Source: RGIG7300 sp045657645
GTDB lineage: Bacteria; Bacillota; Clostridia; Oscillospirales; CAG-272
Direction of reading: 5' to 3'
NCBI GenBank assembly: GCA_045657645.1
Contig: JAZOTL010000075.1
Span: 1-20,527 of the forward strand
DNA length: 20,527 nucleotides
Part shown: positions 1-7,747 of the stretch, one piece after another
Layout of the letters: every line of letters starts with the position of its first letter
How positions within the stretch are numbered: position 1 is the first letter of the stretch
Program-made: the position numbers and the translations under genes
The notes under the pieces: model-generated
The model's database searches: none
What the model was told of the DNA's origin: nothing
What the model saw: only the letters and a program-made list of their open reading frames with translations

Positions 1-194
1 TTAAGCTGTACTGTACCTTCAAGAGTACCCTCAAGGTAACCCAGCTGGGTTCTTGCAACGGCAATAATATCATCGATCATATCGCCTGTGTTTGTATGTG
101 TGTTTTCAAACGCGGCACCCACAGTCATACAAAATATACCAAGACATAGGGTAATGCATAAAAGAAATGCTATAGCTTTTTTTATTAACTTCAT
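1..194 (-). CDS. Secreted protein, N-terminal part; probably CHAP-type cell-wall hydrolase
   Basis: The gene starts at an ATG at 194-192 and runs off the left edge after 64 complete codons, so only the N-terminus is visible. It opens with a classical signal peptide: Lys residues in MKLIKK, a hydrophobic core (AIAFLLCITLCLGIF) and a small-residue region (TVGAA) before FENTHTNTG. The next stretch, IIAVARTQLGYLEGTLEG, resembles the start of CHAP/NlpC-type amidase domains in clostridial secreted proteins, where a VA.TQ.GY.EG motif precedes the catalytic Cys region. That catalytic part lies outside the window. A strong AGGAGG ribosome binding site sits 5 nt before the ATG and overlaps the stop of the upstream acetyltransferase gene (9-nt gap), so the two are probably co-translated. 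Secretion is well supported; the hydrolase call is a family resemblance only. Confidence 0.6.
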   Translation of the reverse strand, partial: MKLIKKAIAFLLCITLCLGIFCMTVGAAFENTHTNTGDMIDDIIAVARTQLGYLEGTLEGTVQL

Positions 195-203
195 CCTGCC
201 TCC

Positions 204-653
204 TCAGATATCCTTTGTCATCTGCATATAATCAAGACGTTTAAAGCCGTACCTTTCGTACAGGCTTATCGCTCCTTCGTTTGTATCCACAGCCTCCAGA
301 CGAAGTCTTCTCACCTCACCCGTAAGCAACGAATCCGTATAATCAAGGAACAGATGTCCTATTCCCTTTCCGCGGTACTCGGGGCGCACGTATATTTCCT
401 CAATGAATATACTTTTTCCGCCAACCTCAGGGGAAAATGAAAAGGAAAGCACCGCATAGCCGAGATTTTCTTCCTTTTCGTCCTTAAACATATAGCCTGC
501 AAGATATTCATCACTACGAACTATTTCGTCAAAGGTGCGGATTATTATATCATCCTTTACACTGTGAAGCACACCAGGACCGGAATAAAAATCCCTTGCC
601 ATAGTTATGTAATCCTGCCTATCAGCTTCAGTTATCTTCACTATCCTCGTCAT
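204..653 (-). CDS. GNAT family N-acetyltransferase
   Basis: This 149-residue single-domain protein has the Gcn5-related acetyltransferase layout. A beta-strand (SIFIEEIYVRPEY) leads into the acetyl-CoA pyrophosphate loop R94-G-K-G-I-G99 and its helix, and a C-terminal NEGAISLYERYGFKRLDY segment is the usual motif B. Such enzymes move an acetyl group from acetyl-CoA to an amine; the substrate cannot be read from the sequence. The start at 653 lies inside the last 26 nt of the P-type-ATPase-like gene, in a different frame, so translation is probably coupled. The Shine-Dalgarno-like GAGGTAG falls within the codons for that protein's acidic tail. The next gene starts 9 nt after this stop. Length and motifs are normal for the family. 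Confidence 0.9.
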   Translation of the reverse strand: MTRIVKITEADRQDYITMARDFYSGPGVLHSVKDDIIIRTFDEIVRSDEYLAGYMFKDEKEENLGYAVLSFSFSPEVGGKSIFIEEIYVRPEYRGKGIGHLFLDYTDSLLTGEVRRLRLEAVDTNEGAISLYERYGFKRLDYMQMTKDI

Positions 654-3459
654 TTTCTTCTACCTCAAATATGGTGTTTTTCTTTTTTGTTTTAACACTT
701 TTATTTTTAACAAGCTTAACAAGTTCAAGTGCGGCAAACACACACAGGGGAATAACAAGCACCGTTGCCCAATGGAGTATGCTTAAGGTACAGGTATTAA
801 AAACGGTGGCAAACCTCGGTACAAAGGCGCAAAGACACAGGAAGAGCACCCCTCCGCCTAAGGAGATATAAAACACGCGATTAGCCACGAAGCCCTGGGT
901 AAATACCGAACCATCACCCATAGAGCTGTATGCCACAAGTATCTGGGTAAGCAGATACGCAAAGAATATTACAGATGAAAGCTCGCGGCTGCCTATGGGC
1001 AAGCCTGCAATCTTTATAAGTGCAGGAATTGCAATTGCCAGCAGCGCCCAAAACACGCCTATGTATACAGAGGTAACATTTCCCCGTATAAGAGAGCGTG
1101 AACTGTTACTCTCTCCTGCAAACCTGTTACCCGACGAACCTTGGGATGCGATTATAAGCACCACTATAAAATCACAAATCAATCCCAAAAACAAAAGCTG
1201 AATGGGTGTAAATATGTTTTCGCCAAAGAAAACCGTGTTTTCGCCAAAAGCAAAGAGGGATAACAGCACCATACACAAACGGGCAGTTTGTGAGGTTATA
1301 AGATATCTCACTATTCTTGTAAGATTTTTATATACGGTTTTAGAATATATTATCGATGCGGCAATAGCGTTAAAGCCTCCCTCGGTTCTATCTGCAGGAG
1401 AAACCACAACGTCGCATATAAGCTTCATTGCTTCACAACCCTTTGCATTATCGGAATCCGAAAGGCTTATGGCTCCTTCGTCTACGGTTATAGAAGCGTC
1501 ATCCCTACCGCGATTTAGGGTAATTCCGGAAGAAAATCCTACGTGGGCAGCTTCAATGGCCCCTATATCCTCAAAGTCATTACCGAAAAAGCCTACCTTT
1601 TCTCCGTTTTGAGTAAGATAGTTAATAATTGCCTGCTTCTGCCTTGCGCCTACCCCTTCGTAATAGCGGTAAAGGGAAACATCAAGGCCAAAAAGATCTT
1701 GCGGGTATGCGGCGAGCTGCATACCGCCCATTATTTCATCCTCATCACTGATAACACCGAGAGCCTTTGCGTAGCTTCTGCCTACAGAGCTTATCTCCTC
1801 GTTTATCATCAGCACCTTAACCCCTGCACGGCGGAGCTTTTCTATGCTTTCCATAGCCCCGGGCAGCGACGGTTGATTTATTGCCAAAAAGCCTTCAAAT
1901 ATATAACCCTTGTCCTCTATCTCTTTCAAGGTAGTTGCCTCGGTGGGTTTTGATGCAATACATACAACGCCAAGGCCTTGCTTTTTCATACGCTTTACTG
2001 CGGCAAGTATACGTTGCTTTTCATTTTTAATGCTTTTTACCTTTTCGCTTGTGCGGTAATCACTACAGCAGCCAAGCACCGCGTCAACGTCCCCTCGTAT
2101 AACGGACTCTCTCTTTCCCTGATGGGACATAAGGGCGTAGTTAAGTTCGCCCTCGGCTGTGGCCGGTATATATTCCAACTGTTGACGAACAGCGGCATAC
2201 TCCACACCAAAAACGCCAAGGCTTCTGCAAAGCTTTATAACCGCCCGTTCCTCATCACTTGCATTTACTGCTTTTAGTTCGTTAAAAGCGGCAGCAAAAT
2301 TATCACGGGCGAAGAGGGTGCAATCAAGAGCAAGGTTTGGAAGCCTTCCGCACAGGTTAAGCAGTCTTTTTTCAGAGGTGGATATAATAGTAGAATCGCA
2401 ATACAACTTTTCAATCTTAACACTGCCCGAAAGAAATGCTCCCTTTAAAGGTACTACTACCGTAGTAAGCTCCTTTAACTTTTCGATAGTTTCGGAACGC
2501 TTTATCACGGCTCCGCGCTTGGTGCTTGAACCCTTTTTCAAAATTCGGTGCATACCGTTGCCTATGGTAATATAACCAAACACCGTGTAATACTCACACA
2601 TAGCGGCGCAGGATAAGGAAAGACCTATCATAAAGGCGTCAAAAAATCCGCGGCTACGAAAACCTAATGCTATATCCGCAACGGTTATGGCAAAGATAAG
2701 GCACAGCATTATAATGCTCCATACAGAGCAATACTTTTTAAGGGAGTTAAGTATATTAAGCTTATCGTGCTCTACAAGCTCAATGTTCTGGGAAAGCACA
2801 CGGGCAAGGGTATTTTCTCCCGTTTCGCATACTATGGCTCTTGCCACACCACTTACAACAACGGTGGTGGCAAACACCATATCCGTTTGAAACTCAGGGG
2901 TAAGGTTGTTGCCGTATATAGTATCGGGAGTTTTTCTTTTATACTCTTGCTCTCCTGTAAGGGAAGCCTCAGACACCTTGAAATTGTGAGCGTAGATTAT
3001 CCTTGCATCACAAGGAACAACGTCACCTTTTTTAAGCTCAATTATATCGCCACGGCAAATACGGGTAGAGCGAACAAGATATTTACGCCCCTCCCTTATT
3101 ACCGTAGCCCCCGGAACAGCGTGCACCGAGGCCTCGGCAATCCGCAAACGGGAACGTATGTATACAGTAAGCACAGCCACCCAGTTAAGTATAACCAATA
3201 TTACTATTGAAAGGGCGGGAACAGCCTGTTCAAAGAGCTGACCTAAAATACAGGCAAAAAGAAGCATAAAAGCACTGGGGTCACGCACAACGTCAGCAAC
3301 AAGCCTGCTAACAGAAAGTACGGGTATCCTGTAAACAAGGTTTTTGCCCTGCTTTTGTATTCGGCTTTTTGCCTCCTTATTAGTAAGGCCTGTATTAAGA
3401 TCGGTATTTAATATTCCCTCTGTTTGTTCGAGGGTAAGATGGTACCATTTTTCAGCCAT
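628..3459 (-). CDS. P-type cation-ATPase homologue lacking the catalytic aspartate (putative pseudoenzyme)
   Basis: This 943-residue protein has the full P2-type architecture. It has a cation-ATPase N-terminal domain (1-45), TM1-2 (about 62-101), an actuator domain with TGEQ at 168-171, TM3-4 (about 244-303), a cytoplasmic P/N region (about 304-715), and TM5-10 (about 716-917) ending in a Lys-rich then acidic tail. The reading frame is intact, but almost every catalytic motif is changed. The phosphorylation motif DKTGT is LKGAF at 338-342, with Asp replaced by Leu. The TM4 PEGL motif is CEYY (288-291), KGA is RGD (455-457), DPPR is NQPS (528-531), TGD is NEE (553-555), and GDGxND is GNDFED (626-631). 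The TM6 NxxxD Asn is Gly759, though Asp763 remains. Lys608 of the P domain and Glu170 of the actuator are kept. Phosphoenzyme-driven transport therefore looks impossible; a regulatory, scaffold or receptor role is inference. It starts 7 nt after the clpE-like stop with only a weak ribosome binding site, suggesting coupling. Confidence 0.85.
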   Translation of the reverse strand: MAEKWYHLTLEQTEGILNTDLNTGLTNKEAKSRIQKQGKNLVYRIPVLSVSRLVADVVRDPSAFMLLFACILGQLFEQAVPALSIVILVILNWVAVLTVYIRSRLRIAEASVHAVPGATVIREGRKYLVRSTRICRGDIIELKKGDVVPCDARIIYAHNFKVSEASLTGEQEYKRKTPDTIYGNNLTPEFQTDMVFATTVVVSGVARAIVCETGENTLARVLSQNIELVEHDKLNILNSLKKYCSVWSIIMLCLIFAITVADIALGFRSRGFFDAFMIGLSLSCAAMCEYYTVFGYITIGNGMHRILKKGSSTKRGAVIKRSETIEKLKELTTVVVPLKGAFLSGSVKIEKLYCDSTIISTSEKRLLNLCGRLPNLALDCTLFARDNFAAAFNELKAVNASDEERAVIKLCRSLGVFGVEYAAVRQQLEYIPATAEGELNYALMSHQGKRESVIRGDVDAVLGCCSDYRTSEKVKSIKNEKQRILAAVKRMKKQGLGVVCIASKPTEATTLKEIEDKGYIFEGFLAINQPSLPGAMESIEKLRRAGVKVLMINEEISSVGRSYAKALGVISDEDEIMGGMQLAAYPQDLFGLDVSLYRYYEGVGARQKQAIINYLTQNGEKVGFFGNDFEDIGAIEAAHVGFSSGITLNRGRDDASITVDEGAISLSDSDNAKGCEAMKLICDVVVSPADRTEGGFNAIAASIIYSKTVYKNLTRIVRYLITSQTARLCMVLLSLFAFGENTVFFGENIFTPIQLLFLGLICDFIVVLIIASQGSSGNRFAGESNSSRSLIRGNVTSVYIGVFWALLAIAIPALIKIAGLPIGSRELSSVIFFAYLLTQILVAYSSMGDGSVFTQGFVANRVFYISLGGGVLFLCLCAFVPRFATVFNTCTLSILHWATVLVIPLCVFAALELVKLVKNKSVKTKKKNTIFEVEENDEDSEDN

Positions 3460-3466
3460 TTTTCTA

Positions 3467-5779
3467 TCACTTGCAGACGATAGTAAGCTCTGTATCCTCT
3501 GCCTTCTTATCTATATTTATTTCCTTGATATCATACTCATAGGATGAAATTATCTTATCAGCAATAATATCCTCTATCTTTGTTTCTATAAATCTTCTCA
3601 TATTACGGGCACCAAACTTACGGCTGTAGGAGCTGTTTGCCACAAATTCCTTTGCCGCATCGGTATAGGTAAGGGTAATTCCCCTGTCAAGCAGTACACC
3701 TGCAAGGTCACCCAGCATAATACCCGCAATAGCGGAAAAGTCCTTTTCCTCAAGGGAACGGAAGGTAACTACCGCATCAACACGGTTGATAAACTCGGGG
3801 CGCAAAAATTCGCCTAAGGCCTTTGCGGTGCGCTCCTCTGTCTTTTCCTCAAAGGTACCTGCAAAGCCTGCAGAGTTTGTGTTGATATTACTGCCTGCAT
3901 TGGTGGTCATAATTATAATAGAATTTTCAAAGCTTACCACCCTACCCTGGGCATCGGTAATTCTGCCATCGTCAAGAACTTGCAAAAGCACGTTAAGTAC
4001 GTCGGGGTGCGCCTTTTCTATTTCATCAAAAAGAACTACGGAATAGGGCTTACGGCGTATCTTTTCGGTAAGCTGCCCCGCTTCATCATAGCCTACGTAT
4101 CCGGGAGGAGAGCCTATAATACGGGAAACGCTGTGCTTTTCCATAAACTCGGACATATCAAGGCGTATAAGATTTTCGGGAGAATCAAACATATCTGCGG
4201 CAAGAGTTTTTACAAGTTCTGTTTTACCAACACCTGTAGGTCCTGCAAATATAAAGGATACGGGCTTGCGCTTGTAGGAGATACCTGCACGGCTACGCTT
4301 AATAGCACGTGAAACTGCGTCTACTGCCTGGTCCTGACCTACGATACGCTCCTTAAGACGAGCGGCAAGCCTGTCGATACGTCCAAACTCGTGCTCGGTT
4401 ATATGGGAAGCGGGAACACCACTCCATATTTCAATAACGTGAGCAAGATCCTCGGTGGTCATAGTAATGGCGTCCATTTCTTCTTTTGCATCGGAAATGA
4501 ACTTTTCGTCACCGTAAAGAGTTACCTTGAGGTCGGCAATATTACGGTATATTTCCTCTCTTTTGGCCTCGTCATTTTCGGATTCGCTCTGCTTTTCAAG
4601 CTCGGCAAGCTTTTCATTTGCCTGCTTAATACGGTTCTGTGCCTCGCAGTACTTTCCTATAACGGGATGGCAGAGTGCAACGTAGGAAGCTGCCTCATCC
4701 AAAAGGTCTATAGCCTTATCGGGAAGGTATCTTTCGGTAATATAACGCTCGGAAAGGTATACCGCGCGACGGATTATTTCATTTGGTATCTTTATCTGGT
4801 GGAAGCTTTCGTAATAGCTTTTTATTCCTAAAAGTATCTTTACGGTATCCTCCTCTGAGGGTTCTTCCACGATAATGGGCTGGAAGCGGCGTTCAAGGGC
4901 GCTATCCTTTTCTATATACTTGCGATACTCCTTTAGGGTAGTAGCGCCAATGAGCTGTATCTCTCCGCGGGAGAGAGCAGGCTTTAATATATTTGCCGCG
5001 TTCATAGAGCCTTCAGAATCTCCTGCGCCTACGATGCTGTGTACCTCGTCAATAACGAGTATCACGTTGCCAAGCGCCTTTACCTCATTGATAAGACCCT
5101 TCATACGGCTTTCAAACTGGCCTCTGAACTGTGTTCCCGCAACAAGAGAGGTAAGGTCTATAAGCTGTACTTCTTTATCCTTGAGCTTATAGGGTACGTT
5201 GCCTGCAACAATACGCTGTGCAAGTGCTTCTGCTATTGCAGTTTTACCTACACCCGGCTCACCTATAAGGCAGGGATTATTCTTCTGGCGGCGGCAAAGT
5301 ATCTGTATCATACGGTTAAGCTCTCTGTCACGACCGATTACCGCATCAAGCTTACCCTGTCTTGCACGCTCGGTAAGGTCAAGACAATACATACCAAGAA
5401 ACTTTCTTTCAGGAGCCTTTTTTTCCTTGTTTGCGCCCTTTGCTTTTTTATTTTTTGCACCGTTCTGGTTTCCCTGATTCATAGGGGGCATCATACCGCC
5501 GAATATACGGCGAAAATCCATTTGCGGTGTACGGCTGTCGGGGTTTTCGGGGTCCTGGGAGGGGTCATCTACAGCCTCAAGCATACCCTCCATTTCCATT
5601 TCCATATTTTCAATGTCATCTTCACTTAATCCCATCTTTTCGATAACATCGTTTACAGGGGCAATACCCAACTCCTTTGCACATTTTATGCAAAGACCCT
5701 CGTTAAGGGTTTTGCCGTTTTCAAGTCTTTGAATAAATACTACTGCCATTCTCTTATGGCATCTGGAACATAACTGCAT
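3467..5779 (-). CDS. clpE: ClpE-type AAA+ unfoldase (Hsp100) with N-terminal zinc finger
   Basis: This is a 770-residue class-1 Clp ATPase that unfolds proteins, usually for delivery to ClpP. Instead of Clp_N repeats it opens with a CxxC pair (C4/C7, C30/C33), the zinc finger typical of ClpE and McsA, followed by an acidic Met-rich linker and a Lys-rich patch (about 108-126). AAA-1 has Walker A GEPGVGKT (173-180) and Walker B ending IDEVH (243-247). A short coiled-coil middle domain spans about 375-435. AAA-2 has Walker A GPTGVGKT (513-520), Walker B LFDEIEKAH (583-591) and the SPPGYVGYDE pore loop near 557-566. At the expected ClpP-docking position the tripeptide is AGF (637-639) rather than the usual L/I/V-G-F. 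An AAGGAA ribosome binding site precedes the ATG. I see no CtsR-like operator in the 23-nt gap after cvpA. The Zn finger favours ClpE over ClpC. Confidence 0.88.
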   Translation of the reverse strand: MQLCSRCHKRMAVVFIQRLENGKTLNEGLCIKCAKELGIAPVNDVIEKMGLSEDDIENMEMEMEGMLEAVDDPSQDPENPDSRTPQMDFRRIFGGMMPPMNQGNQNGAKNKKAKGANKEKKAPERKFLGMYCLDLTERARQGKLDAVIGRDRELNRMIQILCRRQKNNPCLIGEPGVGKTAIAEALAQRIVAGNVPYKLKDKEVQLIDLTSLVAGTQFRGQFESRMKGLINEVKALGNVILVIDEVHSIVGAGDSEGSMNAANILKPALSRGEIQLIGATTLKEYRKYIEKDSALERRFQPIIVEEPSEEDTVKILLGIKSYYESFHQIKIPNEIIRRAVYLSERYITERYLPDKAIDLLDEAASYVALCHPVIGKYCEAQNRIKQANEKLAELEKQSESENDEAKREEIYRNIADLKVTLYGDEKFISDAKEEMDAITMTTEDLAHVIEIWSGVPASHITEHEFGRIDRLAARLKERIVGQDQAVDAVSRAIKRSRAGISYKRKPVSFIFAGPTGVGKTELVKTLAADMFDSPENLIRLDMSEFMEKHSVSRIIGSPPGYVGYDEAGQLTEKIRRKPYSVVLFDEIEKAHPDVLNVLLQVLDDGRITDAQGRVVSFENSIIIMTTNAGSNINTNSAGFAGTFEEKTEERTAKALGEFLRPEFINRVDAVVTFRSLEEKDFSAIAGIMLGDLAGVLLDRGITLTYTDAAKEFVANSSYSRKFGARNMRRFIETKIEDIIADKIISSYEYDIKEINIDKKAEDTELTIVCK

Positions 5780-5802
5780 TATTTTTTCCTTTACTTGCTA
5801 AA

Positions 5803-6495
5803 TTAATTGAATAAAAAGGTTAGTGGATTAAAATTATATAAATGCTTTAATAAAAGTGTTTTTTCTACGTCAAAACCACCCAATAACGTTGGATATAGTG
5901 ACGACAGAGCAGGAAGAGCATAAACTATCACAAAGGATAACAACCACGCCCACACAATACCCTGTCCAAAGCCCAATACACTACCCAGCATTTTGTTTAC
6001 ACCGCGCAGTATGGGCAGCTGTGCCACGCCACAAATAAGCTTTGCAACAAGCTTTAAAACTATAAAGATCAGAACAAACAGACCTATAAAAGCTATAGTC
6101 ATACCAATGCTTTCGGCAATGGGGGCTGCAAGCACCTGCGCCAGCTCATCAAAGCTGAATATCTTTCCCCCATTAAAAAGCTTTTCAACGTCCTTAAAAT
6201 TGCCAAAGCGGTCAACAAGTTGAGTGAACTCCTTCGGCTTTTCGCTAAAGAGAGATGCAAGCCCCGTTTGGGTCATAGTTTTTGTAAATGCGGAAGAAAT
6301 TATATTTTTTATTGCAGGCAATAACACCTTTTTGCTAAGATACGCACCCACAAAGGAGCTTAAATAATAACTGCCAAGGCACGCCCCTGTAAAGCAGGCA
6401 AAATTCATTACGGTTTTTACAAAACCGCGCCTTGCCCCAAGGTATACCGCAAGTATTACCGCAAAAGCTACTATAACATCAGCAACAAAATTCAT
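5803..6495 (-). CDS. cvpA: CvpA family membrane protein
   Basis: This 230-residue integral membrane protein fits the CvpA (colicin V production) family. The N-terminal helix (VADVIVAFAVILAVYLGARRGFVKT) carries the family's typical GxxRGF turn. A second helix follows at about 30-50, then an amphipathic loop that is longer than in minimal CvpA proteins (about 60-125). Two C-terminal helices complete the fold: SIGMTIAFIGLFVLIFIVLKLV, and one containing MLGSVLGFGQGIVWAWLLSF, where the GxxxGxxxG glycines are characteristic. Family members sit in the cytoplasmic membrane and their molecular role in Firmicutes is poorly defined. A strong AAGGAGG ribosome binding site precedes the ATG. The gene lies 13 nt after the DUF5711-like gene and 23 nt before clpE, so it is probably co-transcribed with both. 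Confidence 0.8.
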   Translation of the reverse strand: MNFVADVIVAFAVILAVYLGARRGFVKTVMNFACFTGACLGSYYLSSFVGAYLSKKVLLPAIKNIISSAFTKTMTQTGLASLFSEKPKEFTQLVDRFGNFKDVEKLFNGGKIFSFDELAQVLAAPIAESIGMTIAFIGLFVLIFIVLKLVAKLICGVAQLPILRGVNKMLGSVLGFGQGIVWAWLLSFVIVYALPALSSLYPTLLGGFDVEKTLLLKHLYNFNPLTFLFN

Positions 6496-6508
6496 TTTGC
6501 CTCCTTAT

Positions 6509-7747
6509 TTAAGCACCCTGCTCAAAAATATCGGTACTCTTATAAACCTTTGCCATATTTGAATAGCTGATTACTATATTATTGGCATCAGGCACAAACA
6601 AGGCTGTTCCCGATTTTTCAACGATACCTGTGATAACTTCTTTTTTCTTTAAATCAATACGTATAACACATTCGGTATTGAGTATATAAAGAAGATCCTC
6701 GTAATACTCTATGTCAAGTATCTTTTCACTTGAATCCGCTTCAAATATAAGCTCGCCCTTAGGTGAAAAGATCTTTATAGTATTCTGCGAGCCCACTATA
6801 TTTTCGCTATGGGCAAGCACTACATAATCGTCAAGAATAAGGCATTTTGAAGGGATTATACCGTTAAGAGGAAACTCTGCTGTTTTTTCGTTTGAAGAAT
6901 TAAAGAATATAAGTGCTCTATCGGTAAGTACTGTGTAAGAATTATCTGTGTGATAACCGCACATAAGGGCCATTTCGGAATTAAGTTCAAGAACACGGTC
7001 GGTCTTATCGGAATAAGGCGCAAAAGAGATGACCTCGCTTGTATAAGAGCCTTCCTGTGCGTTTGTACAGGTAACAAGTATACTTGTTCCGTTATCGTTT
7101 ATTTCTATATCAGAAACGTATTTATCCTTATACATCTTGCTTATAAGGTTAAAATTGTGGTCGTAAAGATATATTACCGACTGGTAATCGAGGCTGGCAG
7201 TAACCACCGCATACATACCCTCACGGCTTACTGCCGCACAGGAGATGGGGTAATCGTAGCTACCTTCTGAAAGGGAGGAAAAATTATTAAAAAGCTTGTA
7301 GCTGTTGCCGCCAAGGTCATAAACAAGCATATATTTACCCTCGGTAACAACGGCCGGGTTTACCAGATTAACCGACTCACTCATTGTGTTTGAGCCCATA
7401 AGGTCATATAGGTTTACCGCGTCGCTCTTTATGGTAACAAGGTCAGAATTGAACATTTCAACGTCAACTACGCCTGAAGTGTCGTAATATATTTCATCAA
7501 AATCTCCGGAGTATACCGTGGAGGTTGAGGAAAAGAAACGAACAAGGTATTTCATATTTTCAAGGGTGATATCCGAACGGAATATGGATATCATAGAAAG
7601 CAAAAATACAACAAGGAAGATAAGAAGTGCGTATTTAACTGTTTTGAATTTGTTTGATATATCAAGATAATACTCGTTTACCGCGGCCCTGGGCTTTACC
7701 TCAAGCTCTCGGCCGGTAGGCTTTACAAGATCATTTACCTGCTTCAT
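6509..7747 (-). CDS. Single-pass membrane protein with extracytoplasmic beta-propeller-like domain (DUF5711-like)
   Basis: The protein has 412 residues. A cytoplasmic N-terminal tail of about 35 residues precedes one transmembrane helix (about 38-56, ALLIFLVVFLLSMISIF), so the rest should lie outside the membrane. The exported part has repeated short beta-rich units resembling WD40/PQQ-like blades, for example SDAVNLYDLMG, KYMLVYDLGGNSYKLF, YAVVTASLDYQSVIYLYD and ILVTCTNAQEGSYTSEV. This layout matches clostridial DUF5711 proteins as I remember them. No catalytic motif is visible, so a ligand-binding or scaffolding role is only a guess. The start is supported by a GGAGAG ribosome binding site and lies inside the last 17 nt of truA, which implies translational coupling. 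It is followed 13 nt later by cvpA, another membrane protein. Confidence 0.65.
   Translation of the reverse strand: MKQVNDLVKPTGRELEVKPRAAVNEYYLDISNKFKTVKYALLIFLVVFLLSMISIFRSDITLENMKYLVRFFSSTSTVYSGDFDEIYYDTSGVVDVEMFNSDLVTIKSDAVNLYDLMGSNTMSESVNLVNPAVVTEGKYMLVYDLGGNSYKLFNNFSSLSEGSYDYPISCAAVSREGMYAVVTASLDYQSVIYLYDHNFNLISKMYKDKYVSDIEINDNGTSILVTCTNAQEGSYTSEVISFAPYSDKTDRVLELNSEMALMCGYHTDNSYTVLTDRALIFFNSSNEKTAEFPLNGIIPSKCLILDDYVVLAHSENIVGSQNTIKIFSPKGELIFEADSSEKILDIEYYEDLLYILNTECVIRIDLKKKEVITGIVEKSGTALFVPDANNIVISYSNMAKVYKSTDIFEQGA

Noticed and set aside
628..3459. P-type ATPase homologue as a simple decaying pseudogene
   Set aside because: No stop codon or frameshift in 943 codons, hydrophobic segments and domain order are kept, and changes concentrate in catalytic motifs. 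A recent pseudogene would not look like this, though only comparison with orthologues can settle it.
5039..5629. 196-codon open frame on the plus strand opposite clpE
   Set aside because: Shadow of the clpE coding sequence; composition is Cys/Tyr/His-rich and unlike a real protein.
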